Shown: in pieces, positions 18,259-25,916 of the stretch | Numbering within the stretch: the stretch's first letter is position 1 | How the letters are laid out: every line of letters starts with the position of its first letter | Source: Antrihabitans auranticaus | Lineage (GTDB): Bacteria > Actinomycetota > Actinomycetes > Mycobacteriales > Mycobacteriaceae | Reading direction: 5' to 3' | Assembly (NCBI RefSeq): GCF_016481275.1 | Contig: NZ_JAEMNW010000006.1 | Span: 206,293-270,292, forward strand | Length of the DNA: 64,000 nt | The notes under the pieces: model-generated | What the model saw: only the letters and a program-made list of their open reading frames with translations | Databases searched by the model: none | Told to the model about the DNA's origin: nothing | Position numbers and translations under genes: made by a program

Positions 18259-19188
18259 GTGAGTGCGTCGGACCGCAAGCGGCTGTTGTTGGTGGTCAAC
18301 CCCTATGCCACCAACGTGTCCGACACGATCACGGCGGATGTCGTCCACAGGCTGCGGGCCGGCTACGACGTCCAGGTCGTGACGACCGAAGCCCGTGGTC
18401 ACGCGATCGAACTCGGCCGTGCCGCAACGGGTATCGACCTCGTTGTCGCACTGGGCGGCGACGGCACCGTCAACGAGATCGTGAACGGGATTGTCGGACT
18501 CGGCATTCCGCTGTCGGCATTACCCGGCGGATCGACGAACGTGATCTGTCGTACGCTCGGGATTCCGCGGCAGATCGGACCCGCGACGCAGCACCTCCTC
18601 CGCCGCGCCGATGACTTCGCCCCTCGCCCAATCGATCTGGGAACGGTGAACGGCCGGAGGTTCGTATTTGCCTGCGGCGCAGGGCTGGACGCGACGACCG
18701 CACGGCGGGTCGAGGCGCGGCCGGAGCTGAAGTCGCGCTTCGGTCCCTTCTTCTTCACCTACGCGGCGATCACCGGATTCCTCGGCGAGTACATGGGCGA
18801 CAAGGTCCGCCTCCGGATCATGGCCGGTGGAAGGGAGATCGACGGCGTGACCGCCGTCGTCCAGAACAGCAGCCCGTTCACGTACTTCCAAGGCGTTCCG
18901 GTGCAACTGTCCAAAGACGTTGCCCTGGACGACGGAAGCTTGGCTGTCATCGTGCTGCGGCGGGCGAGCCCGGTCGATGTCCCGTTCCTGATGGGCCGAG
19001 TCCTCGTCGATCGGCTGGGTGGTGCACGCAGTCACCGGCATGTCGACGAGCTGCGCGACATCACGTCGGCGCGGATCGTGTCGACCGGGCTCCTGCCCTT
19101 CGCCGTGCAGGTCGATGGCGACTACATCGGCGACTTCACCGAGCTCGACCTCGGAATCGAGCGAAAGGCCCTGTCCGTCATCGCATGA
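18259..19188 (+). CDS. Diacylglycerol kinase-like lipid kinase (DagK/YegS family)
   Basis: A 309-residue lipid kinase. The N-terminal catalytic domain has LLLVVNPYA, the nucleotide signature ALGGDGTVNEIVNG (about 64-77) and LPGGSTNVICRTLGIP. The C-terminal beta-sandwich ends with PFAVQVDGDYIGDFTEL. The family phosphorylates diacylglycerol or related lipids to keep phospholipid turnover going at the cytoplasmic membrane face. GTG at 18259 is the first start after the VanW gene stop and keeps the LLLVVNP strand near the N-terminus. Probably co-transcribed with the VanW gene. Confidence 0.9.
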   Translation: MSASDRKRLLLVVNPYATNVSDTITADVVHRLRAGYDVQVVTTEARGHAIELGRAATGIDLVVALGGDGTVNEIVNGIVGLGIPLSALPGGSTNVICRTLGIPRQIGPATQHLLRRADDFAPRPIDLGTVNGRRFVFACGAGLDATTARRVEARPELKSRFGPFFFTYAAITGFLGEYMGDKVRLRIMAGGREIDGVTAVVQNSSPFTYFQGVPVQLSKDVALDDGSLAVIVLRRASPVDVPFLMGRVLVDRLGGARSHRHVDELRDITSARIVSTGLLPFAVQVDGDYIGDFTELDLGIERKALSVIA

Positions 19189-19269
19189 CAGTGTGCTGCT
19201 GTCAACCCTTGTGTTCACGCTCGAGTGATGGGTGTTTCCGCAAGACGGACTTGGTGAGACTCGCTAACC

Positions 19270-20391
19270 ATGAGTACCGAACGGATAACCGACGAGATCA
19301 AGTTCGCCTACTGGGTTCCCAACGTCAGTGGTGGACTTGTCACGTCGGACATCGAACAGCGCACGAGCTGGGACTACGAGTACAACAAGAAGCTCGCGCA
19401 GACCGCCGAGAACAACGGTTTCGAGTACGCCCTCAGTCAGGTCAGGTACGAGGCAAGCTACGGCGCGGAGTTTCAGCACGAGTCGACCAGCTTCAGCCTC
19501 GCACTGCTGCTGGCGACCGAGCGTTTGAAGGTCATCGCCGCTGTCCATCCCGGTTTGTGGCAGCCGGCGGTACTCGCGAAGCTCGGTGCCACCGCAGATC
19601 ATCTGTCCAACGGCCGCTTCGCCGTCAACGTGGTCAGCGGCTGGTTCAAGGACGAGTTCACACACCTCGGTGAGCCGTGGCTCGAGCACGACGAGCGCTA
19701 CCGGCGCAGCGCTGAATTCCTGCAGGTTCTACGCAAGATCTGGACCGAAGACGACGTCGACTTCCGCGGCGATTTCTACCGTATTCACGACTTCACCCTG
19801 AAGCCGAAGCCGCTCAACACCGCTGCGCGCCCCAACCCGGAGCTGTTCCAAGGTGGCAACTCGGCCGCGGCCCGGCGCAATGCCGGCCGCTACTCGGACT
19901 GGTACTTCAGCAACGGCAAGGATTTCGACGGCGTCACCGAGCAGCTGCTCGACGTTCGCGAGGTCGCCCGCGAGAACGAGCGCGAAGTGAAGTTCGGGCT
20001 CAACGGTTTCATCATCGCCCGCGATACCGAGAAGGAAGCGCGCGAGACGCTGCGCGAAATCATCGCCAAGGCCAACAAGCCTGCGGTGGAAGGCTTCCGG
20101 GGCGCAGTCCAGCAGGCCGGTGCGTCGACCCACGACAAGAAGGGCATGTGGGCAGACTCCAAATTCGAGGACCTCGTCCAATACAACGACGGCTTCCGCA
20201 CGCAATTGATCGGTACACCCGAGCAGATCGCCGAGCGCATCGTCGAGTATCGCCGTCGCGGCGTCGACCTGATCCTCGGTGGCTTCCTGCACTTCCAGGA
20301 GGAGATCGAGTACTTCGGCGCGCGTGTGCTGCCGCTGGTTCGTGAGCTCGAGGCGCAGCAGGAACGCGAGCTGGAACCGTTGCTCGCGTGA
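19270..20391 (+). CDS. sfnG: Dimethylsulfone monooxygenase SfnG (LLM class, FMNH2-dependent)
   Basis: A 373-residue bacterial-luciferase-like flavin monooxygenase. Features matching SfnG are the start KFAYWVPNVSGGLVTSDIEQRT, YALSQVRYEASYGAEFQHES, the HPGLWQPAVLAK strand and NVVSGWFKDEFTHLGEPWLEHDERY. SfnG oxidizes dimethylsulfone with FMNH2 and O2 to methanesulfinate and formaldehyde. Its stop overlaps the next start (GTGA), so it is the first gene of a three-gene operon. No NAD(P)H:FMN reductase is encoded nearby. Assignment against other two-component LLM enzymes is fairly firm. Confidence 0.88.
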   Translation: MSTERITDEIKFAYWVPNVSGGLVTSDIEQRTSWDYEYNKKLAQTAENNGFEYALSQVRYEASYGAEFQHESTSFSLALLLATERLKVIAAVHPGLWQPAVLAKLGATADHLSNGRFAVNVVSGWFKDEFTHLGEPWLEHDERYRRSAEFLQVLRKIWTEDDVDFRGDFYRIHDFTLKPKPLNTAARPNPELFQGGNSAAARRNAGRYSDWYFSNGKDFDGVTEQLLDVREVARENEREVKFGLNGFIIARDTEKEARETLREIIAKANKPAVEGFRGAVQQAGASTHDKKGMWADSKFEDLVQYNDGFRTQLIGTPEQIAERIVEYRRRGVDLILGGFLHFQEEIEYFGARVLPLVRELEAQQERELEPLLA

Positions 20392-21533
20392 CGTCGGCGA
20401 TCCGCGTAGCGGGGGAGTTGGCGGAGAAATTTCGGGTAGGCGCAGCCGATCGTGATCGCGGTCGGCTGCTGCCCGGCCCGGAGGTCGACGAGCTGTCGGA
20501 CGCCGGGCTCTATGCCATTACCGTTCCGGCCGAGTTCGGAGGCGCAGACGCACCGCCATCGGAGGTGGCCGAGGTCTTGCGCGTGATCGCCACGGCGGAC
20601 CCGAACATCGCGCAGATTCCCCAAAGTCACTTCGTGTACGTGCAGTTGCTGAAGCTGGCCGGAACGCCGGACCAACAGCGGTTCTTCTTCGGGGAGGTAC
20701 TGGCGGGCAGGCGGTTCGCGAACGCGCAGTCCGAACGTGGGACGAAGACCATTGCCGATATCACGACTGTCCTCACCGCCGACCACCGGTTGAACGGAAC
20801 CAAGTATTACTGCACCGGAACGCTTTTCGCGCACTGGATTCCGGTTTTGGCGCGACGCGACGGAGTCGACGTCGTCGCGTGGATCCCGGCCGATTCCGAA
20901 GGCGTTCGGATCGTCGACGATTGGGACGGCGTCGGTCAGCGGTTGACCGGTAGCGGAACCGTGCGGCTGGATGATGTTGCAGTGCAGCCGGATTGGGTTG
21001 TTCCGCGAGCGCCCGCGTTCGAGGGTCCGACATCCTACGGTGCCTTCGCGCAGCTGCTGCATACGGCAATCGATGTCGGAATCGCGCGCGGCGCCTTGGA
21101 CGACGCTGTCGACTTCGTGCGAACAAAGAGCCGCCCCTGGTTCGAAGCCGGTGTCGAGAACGCGTCCGACGATCCGTTGCTGGTACAACGATTCGGGGAA
21201 TTGGCCGTATCGGTCGCCACGGCCGAAGCGTCGTTGGCGGCGGCCGGCGTTGCCGTGGATGCCGCGTTTGCGGAGCAGTCGGACAGCGCCTCCGCCAAGG
21301 CGTCCGTAGCGGTGGCGGTTGCCAAGATCGTCGGCGAGCGCAGCGCGCTGGAGGTCTCGTCGGCCCTGTTCGAAGTGAGCGGAACACGTTCGGCAGCAAG
21401 CGAACTCGATTTAGACCGGCATTGGCGCAATGCCCGTACCCACACCCTTCACGATCCGGTTCGCTGGAAGTACCAGCACATCGGTCGTGCCGTGCTGCGC
21501 GGCGAAGCACCGCCCCGGCACGGACTTATCTAG
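20388..21533 (+). CDS. Acyl-CoA dehydrogenase-fold monooxygenase (SfnB/MsuC type)
   Basis: A 381-residue protein of the acyl-CoA dehydrogenase fold but with monooxygenase-type features (NAQSERGTKTIADITT, KYYCTGTLFAHWIPVLARRDG, ELDLDRHWRNARTHTLHDP). The C-terminal HWRNARTHTLHDP segment is typical of flavin monooxygenases such as DszC, SfnB and MsuC. Between SfnG and an SsuD/MsuD-like enzyme it is best explained as methanesulfinate monooxygenase, giving methanesulfonate; SfnB-type annotation is the alternative. The start GTG overlaps the sfnG stop by 4 bp. Confidence 0.8.
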   Translation: MTSAIRVAGELAEKFRVGAADRDRGRLLPGPEVDELSDAGLYAITVPAEFGGADAPPSEVAEVLRVIATADPNIAQIPQSHFVYVQLLKLAGTPDQQRFFFGEVLAGRRFANAQSERGTKTIADITTVLTADHRLNGTKYYCTGTLFAHWIPVLARRDGVDVVAWIPADSEGVRIVDDWDGVGQRLTGSGTVRLDDVAVQPDWVVPRAPAFEGPTSYGAFAQLLHTAIDVGIARGALDDAVDFVRTKSRPWFEAGVENASDDPLLVQRFGELAVSVATAEASLAAAGVAVDAAFAEQSDSASAKASVAVAVAKIVGERSALEVSSALFEVSGTRSAASELDLDRHWRNARTHTLHDPVRWKYQHIGRAVLRGEAPPRHGLI

Positions 21534-21545
21534 GAGTCTCGACGC

Positions 21546-22691
21546 ATGAGTTTGGCATTTCACTGGTTCCTCCCGACGTACGGCGATTCGCGCAATCTCG
21601 TCGCGGGTGGGCATGGCACGTCGATGTCGGGCGACCGGCCTGCGACACTTCGCTACCTCAATCAGATCGGCGCCGCGGCGGAAGCGAACGGGTTCGAGGC
21701 GGTTCTCACGCCGACCGGTGCGTGGTGCGAAGACGCGTGGCTCACCACGGCGATGATGGTCGAGACCACGGAGAAACTGAAGTTTCTGGTTGCCTTCCGG
21801 CCCGGGCTGATCAGCCCGACGCTTGCCGCGCAGATGGCGTCGACGTTCCAGTGGCAATCGCAGGGCAGGTTGCTGCTCAACGTGGTCACGGGTGGCGAGG
21901 CGCACGAGCAGCAGGCGTACGGCGACTTCCTGAACAAGGAGGAGCGCTACGAGCGATGTGGGGAGTTCTTGCAGGTAGTGCGTGATCTGTGGACCTCGGA
22001 CGGTCCGGTCACGTTCGAAGGCAAGCACGTGCACGTGCAGGGTGCAACCCTGCAGCGGCAACCGGATCCGGTGCCGCCGGTGTTCTTCGGTGGGTCGTCG
22101 GGTCCGGCGGGAACTGTTGCCGCGGCGCATGCCGATACGTACCTGACGTGGGGTGAGCCGCCGGCTGCCGTCGCAAAGAAGCTGGACTGGATTCGCGGTT
22201 TGGCCGTCGACCGGGGCCGGGTGCTGAGCTACGGACTGCGGATCCACGTCATCAGTCGGGACACGTCCGAGCAGGCTTGGGCCGAAGCCGATCGGCTACT
22301 CGCGGCGGTCGATCCTGCAGCCGTCGAGCGAGTTCAGGCGAACCTGGCGCGCAGTGAGTCCGAAGGGCAGCGTCGGATGCTCGAACTGCACGGTGGACGG
22401 ACAGACAACCTGACCATCGCGCCGAACCTCTGGGCGGGCGTGGGACTGGTCCGCGGCGGAGCGGGCACCGCGTTGGTCGGGTCTCACGAGGAGGTCGCCG
22501 ACCGGATCGCCGAATACGCGCGGCTCGGTATCGGCCACTTCATCCTGTCGGGATATCCGCACATCGAAGAGGCGTACTGGTTCGGCGAGGGTGTGCTCCC
22601 GATTCTCGAACGGCGGAAGTTGTGGCGCCGGCCGGGCGGACCGGTTCGGTCCGTAAGTTCGGTCCCCTTCGCTGCGGCCGCTACGAGCTAG
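21546..22691 (+). CDS. FMNH2-dependent alkanesulfonate/methanesulfonate monooxygenase (SsuD/MsuD)
   Basis: A 381-residue LLM monooxygenase with SsuD hallmarks: FHWFLPTYGDSR at the start, EAVLTPTGAWCEDAWL, FLVAFRPGLISPTLAAQMA, NVVTGGEAHEQQAYGDF and PPVFFGGSSGPAG. It converts a sulfonate to an aldehyde and sulfite. In this operon methanesulfonate is the likely substrate, giving sulfite and formaldehyde. ATG at 21546 follows a GGAG. Its last 11 bp overlap the end of the convergent Rrf2 regulator gene. Confidence 0.87.
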   Translation: MSLAFHWFLPTYGDSRNLVAGGHGTSMSGDRPATLRYLNQIGAAAEANGFEAVLTPTGAWCEDAWLTTAMMVETTEKLKFLVAFRPGLISPTLAAQMASTFQWQSQGRLLLNVVTGGEAHEQQAYGDFLNKEERYERCGEFLQVVRDLWTSDGPVTFEGKHVHVQGATLQRQPDPVPPVFFGGSSGPAGTVAAAHADTYLTWGEPPAAVAKKLDWIRGLAVDRGRVLSYGLRIHVISRDTSEQAWAEADRLLAAVDPAAVERVQANLARSESEGQRRMLELHGGRTDNLTIAPNLWAGVGLVRGGAGTALVGSHEEVADRIAEYARLGIGHFILSGYPHIEEAYWFGEGVLPILERRKLWRRPGGPVRSVSSVPFAAAATS

Positions 22692-23169
22692 CCGCCAGCC
22701 ACTTCCGCGCCGGCGCGAGCAGACCCGTGCCGTCGCCCGGTGCGGTTTTGTCTGCTCGCGAGGCGAGGTCGCTGATGGTGACACCGCGCAGGGAGTTGCG
22801 CCATGCTGCGTCGGCGCTCAGCATCACAGCATTGATTCCGCAAGGGGCAACGCACTTTTCGGGCGGTGTGCGGCACGGTCCGCGTTGGCGGATCTCGGTG
22901 CAGACGAACGATGGAGCCGCACCGTTCACGGCCTCGACCACGTCGAGCACGCTGATCTCTTCGGCTGGGCGGCCGAGCACGTAGCCGCCGCCTTTCCCTT
23001 GGACCGACCGGATGATCCCGGCTCGCGAGAGGCCCTGCAGGTGCTTGGCCAGATAACTGGGCGAGACGTCGTGGAACTCCGCTAGTCGCGAAGCCGGTGT
23101 CGGCGCGTCGGCGATGCGCAGCACGACACAGCAGTGGAGCGCCCACTCGACTCCGTCGGACAATCGCAC
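22681..23169 (-). CDS. rsrR: RsrR-like Rrf2 [2Fe-2S] redox sensor and repressor
   Basis: A 162-residue Rrf2 regulator with an N-terminal winged helix (VSPSYLAKHLQGLSRAGII) and wing GKGGGYVLGRPAEEI. With GTG at 23169 as start, Glu8, His33, Cys90 and Cys110 fall exactly at the four cluster-ligand positions known for Streptomyces RsrR, which holds a [2Fe-2S] cluster through two Cys, one Glu and one His. Two extra Cys (about 99 and 106) are also present. It is divergent from an NAD(P)-binding protein gene, as RsrR is in Streptomyces venezuelae. GGGAAG precedes the start. NsrR- or IscR-like function is less likely because of the ligand set. Confidence 0.88.
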   Translation of the reverse strand: MRLSDGVEWALHCCVVLRIADAPTPASRLAEFHDVSPSYLAKHLQGLSRAGIIRSVQGKGGGYVLGRPAEEISVLDVVEAVNGAAPSFVCTEIRQRGPCRTPPEKCVAPCGINAVMLSADAAWRNSLRGVTISDLASRADKTAPGDGTGLLAPARKWLAASS

Positions 23170-23206
23170 TATCGCTTCCCTTTCCCTCTTGACGTGGATA
23201 CTACAT

Positions 23207-23241
23207 GTCCGAGTATAGTTCCGGATATAAATTGTCCGAGT
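23207..23241. promoter_or_regulatory. Putative RsrR operator region with repeated GTCCGAGT
   Basis: GTCCGAGT occurs at 23207-23214 and 23234-23241 (27-bp period), with a related inverted element TTCCGGAT between them. The array lies in the 84-bp gap between the divergent regulator and NAD(P)-binding protein genes and covers the likely promoters of both. Confidence 0.5.
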
Positions 23242-23253
23242 TAAGGAGCAGAG

Positions 23254-24012
23254 ATGAAGGTCGTCATCGTCGGCGGAACGGGACTGATCGGCACGAAGGT
23301 GCGCGAACGGCTCGAGGCTGCTGGACACGCTGTCGTGGTAGCTACCCCGAGCACCGGCGTGAACGCGGCAACGGGTGAAGGTCTCGCCGAGGCGGTCAGC
23401 GGCGCCGACGTCGTCGTCGATGTCAGCAATGCACCGATCTGGGAACCGCAGGAACTGATCGACTTCTTCGCGACGTCGACGGGCAATCAACTGCGCGCGG
23501 AGCAGGAGGCCGGCGTCGCGCACCACATCGCGGTGTCGATCGTTGGCGCAGAGCGAGCGCCGGACAACTTCTACATGGCCGCCAAACTCGTTCAGGAGCA
23601 ATTGATTCAAGACGGCGCGGTGCCATGGACCATCGTCAAGGCGACCCAGTTCTTCGAGTTCCTGCGTGGTATCGCAGACCAAGCCACCAGCGACGGCCAG
23701 GTGCGGGTCACCGAAGCCACGTTGCAGCCGATCGCGGCGGACGACGTCGCCGATCGTGTGGTCGAGGCCGTAATCGGTGGTCCGGCGGGCGTTGTCGAGA
23801 TCGCGGGTCCCGAAGCCGTGGGTCTCGCCGACCTGGTCCGAACCGTGCTCGAGGCGGACGGCGATCCGCGGACCGTCGTTGCCGACCACGCCGCCGGCTA
23901 CTTCGGGTCGGTGATCGAGGACGACACCCTCGTGCCCACTCCCGGCGTCGATGCATGGATCGCCGAGCAGAACCTCGCGACCTGGTTGGCCAGCCAGAAG
24001 GTGTCCAGCTAG
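23254..24012 (+). CDS. NAD(P)-binding Rossmann protein (NmrA/atypical SDR)
   Basis: A 252-residue atypical short-chain dehydrogenase/NmrA-like protein. The nucleotide loop VIVGGTGLIGTKV is at the very N-terminus; a middle segment (HHIAVSIVGAERAPDNFYMAAKLVQEQLI) keeps the Lys of the usual Tyr-x3-Lys pair (YMAAK). AAGGAG six bases before ATG supports the start. Divergent pairing with an RsrR-like regulator suggests it binds NAD(P)(H) and is induced on redox stress; a catalytic reaction is not evident. Its stop shares CTAG with the stop of the convergent YjbR-like gene. Confidence 0.85.
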   Translation: MKVVIVGGTGLIGTKVRERLEAAGHAVVVATPSTGVNAATGEGLAEAVSGADVVVDVSNAPIWEPQELIDFFATSTGNQLRAEQEAGVAHHIAVSIVGAERAPDNFYMAAKLVQEQLIQDGAVPWTIVKATQFFEFLRGIADQATSDGQVRVTEATLQPIAADDVADRVVEAVIGGPAGVVEIAGPEAVGLADLVRTVLEADGDPRTVVADHAAGYFGSVIEDDTLVPTPGVDAWIAEQNLATWLASQKVSS

Positions 24013-24383
24013 GAATCGCCCGGGCGTTCGACCTGCTCGGCCAACTTGGCCGGGGCCTGGACGCAGTACGAGTCGGTCAGCAACTCGGTCAGCTCGTCCC
24101 AATCCGTCTCGTCGTCGATGATCATGCCCACGGTGGTGCTGCCCCACTCGGTCTTGAAGTAGGGCGCGCCGAGATTCTCGAACGCCGGTACCTCCGCGGG
24201 TTCGGCACGAAAGATGATCCGGAACTGCTGATCCTCGCCGCCGAACACGTGGGCCACCGTCGAACTGCCGACCCGCCAGCGGGTCCCAACCCACGCCGTC
24301 TCCTCGTGGCAATCGGGAAACCGCTCGACGATGGCGCGCAGTCGGTCCAGCCACTCCAGAGGTACATCGGGGCGTTGGGCCAT
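24009..24383 (-). CDS. MmcQ/YjbR family protein
   Basis: A 124-residue protein of the MmcQ/YjbR (CyaY-like fold) family: RFPDCHEETAWVGTRWRVG, then FGGEDQQFRIIFRAEPAE and a C-terminal WDELTELLTDSYCVQAPAKL helix. Members are often called DNA-binding proteins, but the function is poorly known. ATG at 24383 is chosen because the reading frame upstream runs into a tandem-repeat region with no coding character. It overlaps the preceding gene tail to tail by the 4 bases CTAG. Confidence 0.78.
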   Translation of the reverse strand: MAQRPDVPLEWLDRLRAIVERFPDCHEETAWVGTRWRVGSSTVAHVFGGEDQQFRIIFRAEPAEVPAFENLGAPYFKTEWGSTTVGMIIDDETDWDELTELLTDSYCVQAPAKLAEQVERPGDS

Positions 24384-24463
24384 GTGTAGGACGATGCCAC
24401 ATGTAGGTCGAAGGTGCCGTCGCGTCGTGTCGCCTCGCACTGCCTTGGCGTCGCCGCGCCGCG

Positions 24464-24520
24464 TTGCCACCTTGGCGCCGCATTGCCACCTTGGCGCCGC
24501 ATTGCCACCTTGGCGTCGCC
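24464..24520. repeat. Three tandem copies of a 19-bp repeat
   Basis: TTGCCACCTTGGCGCCGCA is repeated with starts at 24464, 24483 and 24502; the third copy diverges at its end. The flanks on both sides carry CTTGGCGTCGCCGCGCCGC, so the array looks like slippage expansion of a larger duplicated unit. Confidence 0.8.
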
Positions 24521-24523
24521 GCG

Positions 24524-24595
24524 CCGCACCACTTTTCCGGATTCGCACCGGTTTTCAGGCCCAATTTCGGGTGCGACTGCGGAGTCGGGGTGCGG
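24524..24595. repeat. 72-bp palindromic element, copy A (left arm degenerate)
   Basis: Copy A matches the reverse complement of copy B (25810-25881). Over 24543-24596 there are 49 identities in 54 positions. The outermost CCGCACC of the left arm is kept, but the rest of that arm is degenerate. Together the copies flank the gene at 24808-25791 in inverted orientation. Confidence 0.8.
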
Positions 24596-24807
24596 CGAAT
24601 CGGTGCGGGAGGGTTGTCGGTGCGGCGGGGCTTCCGTGGCGCAGCATTATTTTGGATTTGCGCCCACTTCTGGACCCTTGTTGTCCCGTGAAGTCTCGGA
24701 AAGTATTGCTTCGCAGTCGGTTTGACGCTTATCCACAGGGCGGCATCTATCCACAGGCTCCGCCTTTCTGCGGGGTCCACGGCTCTTGGGTGCTGCAGCA
24801 TGGACGC

Positions 24808-25791
24808 GTGGAACTCCCTGAACTCCTCTTCCGCCAACAGGCCCTTCGGCGCGGACATTCCGACGAGGAAATTCGTCGTATGTACACCCGCTGCGGGTGG
24901 CAACGGCTCGGTCACGGGGCATACGTCGACGCGGTCACGTTTGCAGAGCTCGAAGCTGCTGCGCGCCACAGGCTTCGGATCGAAGCCACCTTGCCCGCCA
25001 TGGCCACCGAGGCCATTCTGAGTCATGAATCTGCGGCCGTCATGTACAAGCTGCCGCTGTGGCGGGTGCCGCTCGACCGCATTCAGATAACCCGCGATCG
25101 CCGTAATGGCGGCCGAATCAAGGACGACCTGACCGTTCACTGCGGGCCGGTCGTCGGTGTCGTTGAAATCGACGGATTTCTCGTCACGACGCCTGCCCGC
25201 ATGGTGGTCGACCTCGGTCGCACATTGCCGTTCGAACAAGCAGTGGTTACTGGTGACGCGGCAGTCCGCACGTTCGGCGTCACTGCCGAGGACCTCGCCG
25301 TCGAACTCGAGTTTGCCAAGTATCGGCGAGGCGCGGCCGCGGCCAGGCGGGTTGTGAGTTTCCTCGATGGGCGGAGTGAGAGCGTCGGTGAGTCGCGGAG
25401 CCGAGTCATGTTGCGGCGCTGTGGGATCGATGGGTTGCTTTCGCAGGGAATCGTGTTCGACGCAGGAGGTGTGGCCCGCGGACGTGTCGACTTCTACGAC
25501 GAGGAACTCGGCGTGCTGGGCGAGTTCGACGGGCGAGTGAAGTACGGACGGTTGCTTCGCCCGGGCCAGGACCCTGGCGACGCAGTTTTCGAGGAGAAAC
25601 TCCGAGAAGACAGATTGCGCGAGCCCGGGTTTCAAGTTGTGCGATGGATCTGGGACGAACTCGAGAGCGATTCGACGGGCGTACGAATCGCCCAGTCGTT
25701 GGAGCGTGGCCGCAAATCGCCCGCGCCGGACGGGCGAATCGAGCGCGCGCCGCTTCCGAAGCCGTGTGAACTCGTCATTCGCAGTCTTTGA
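24808..25791 (+). CDS. AbiEi-like HTH plus DUF559/Vsr-like nuclease-fold protein
   Basis: A 327-residue protein of a type common in actinobacteria. The N-terminal part (residues 1-45) resembles the AbiEi antitoxin helix-turn-helix (LPELLFRQQALRRGHSDEEI, then GWQRLGHGAYVD); the middle has ILSHESAAVMYKLPLW. The C-terminal part (about 215-300) has a PD-(D/E)xK-like arrangement: RVDFYDEELGVLGEFDGRVKYGR and later FEEKLREDRLREPGFQVVRW, as in DUF559/Vsr-like domains. GTG at 24808 is chosen; no convincing AbiEii toxin gene is next to it. Flanking inverted palindromes suggest mobility. Biological role unknown. Confidence 0.75.
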   Translation: MELPELLFRQQALRRGHSDEEIRRMYTRCGWQRLGHGAYVDAVTFAELEAAARHRLRIEATLPAMATEAILSHESAAVMYKLPLWRVPLDRIQITRDRRNGGRIKDDLTVHCGPVVGVVEIDGFLVTTPARMVVDLGRTLPFEQAVVTGDAAVRTFGVTAEDLAVELEFAKYRRGAAAARRVVSFLDGRSESVGESRSRVMLRRCGIDGLLSQGIVFDAGGVARGRVDFYDEELGVLGEFDGRVKYGRLLRPGQDPGDAVFEEKLREDRLREPGFQVVRWIWDELESDSTGVRIAQSLERGRKSPAPDGRIERAPLPKPCELVIRSL

Positions 25792-25809
25792 GCCTCCGAC
25801 CGCCCTCAG

Positions 25810-25881
25810 CCGCACCCCGACTCGGGAGTCGCACCCGAAATAGGGCCCAAAAACCGGTGCGACTCCCGAGTCGGGGTGCGG
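25810..25881. repeat. 72-bp perfect palindromic element, copy B
   Basis: Two perfect 26-bp arms (25810-25835 and 25856-25881; the left begins CCGCACCCCGACTCGGGAGT) around a 20-base loop. It begins 18 bp after the stop of the AbiEi-like gene, so it can also act as its terminator. Copy A lies upstream of the same gene in the opposite orientation. Confidence 0.9.
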
Positions 25882-25882
25882 C

Positions 25883-25916
25883 GGGGGTGGGGTGGGGAGG
25901 GTCGGCGGGGGCGGGG
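25883..25916 (+). other. G-quadruplex-forming tract
   Basis: Six runs of three or more G (G5-T-G4-T-G4-A-G3, a short break, G5-C-G4) on the plus strand directly after palindrome B. The single-base loops make a very stable quadruplex possible. GGGTGCGGCGGG-like repeats continue to about 25970. Confidence 0.55.

Larger units (their letters stand above)
24384..24807. other. Gene-free stretch with tandem repeats and palindromic element
   Basis: About 424 bp without a convincing gene. It holds three 19-bp tandem repeats (from 24464), one degenerate 72-bp palindromic element (24524-24595), a GGTGCGG-rich tract and then the presumed promoter of the gene starting at 24808. Frames crossing it are low-complexity Arg/Gly/Ala. 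Confidence 0.7.

Noticed and set aside
24464..24520. CRISPR array
   Set aside because: The repeats are contiguous 19-mers without spacers, and no cas genes are near.
24799..25021. ATG at 24799 as start of the AbiEi-like gene
   Set aside because: It is in a different frame and ends within about 75 codons; GTG at 24808 is in the frame with the conserved motifs.
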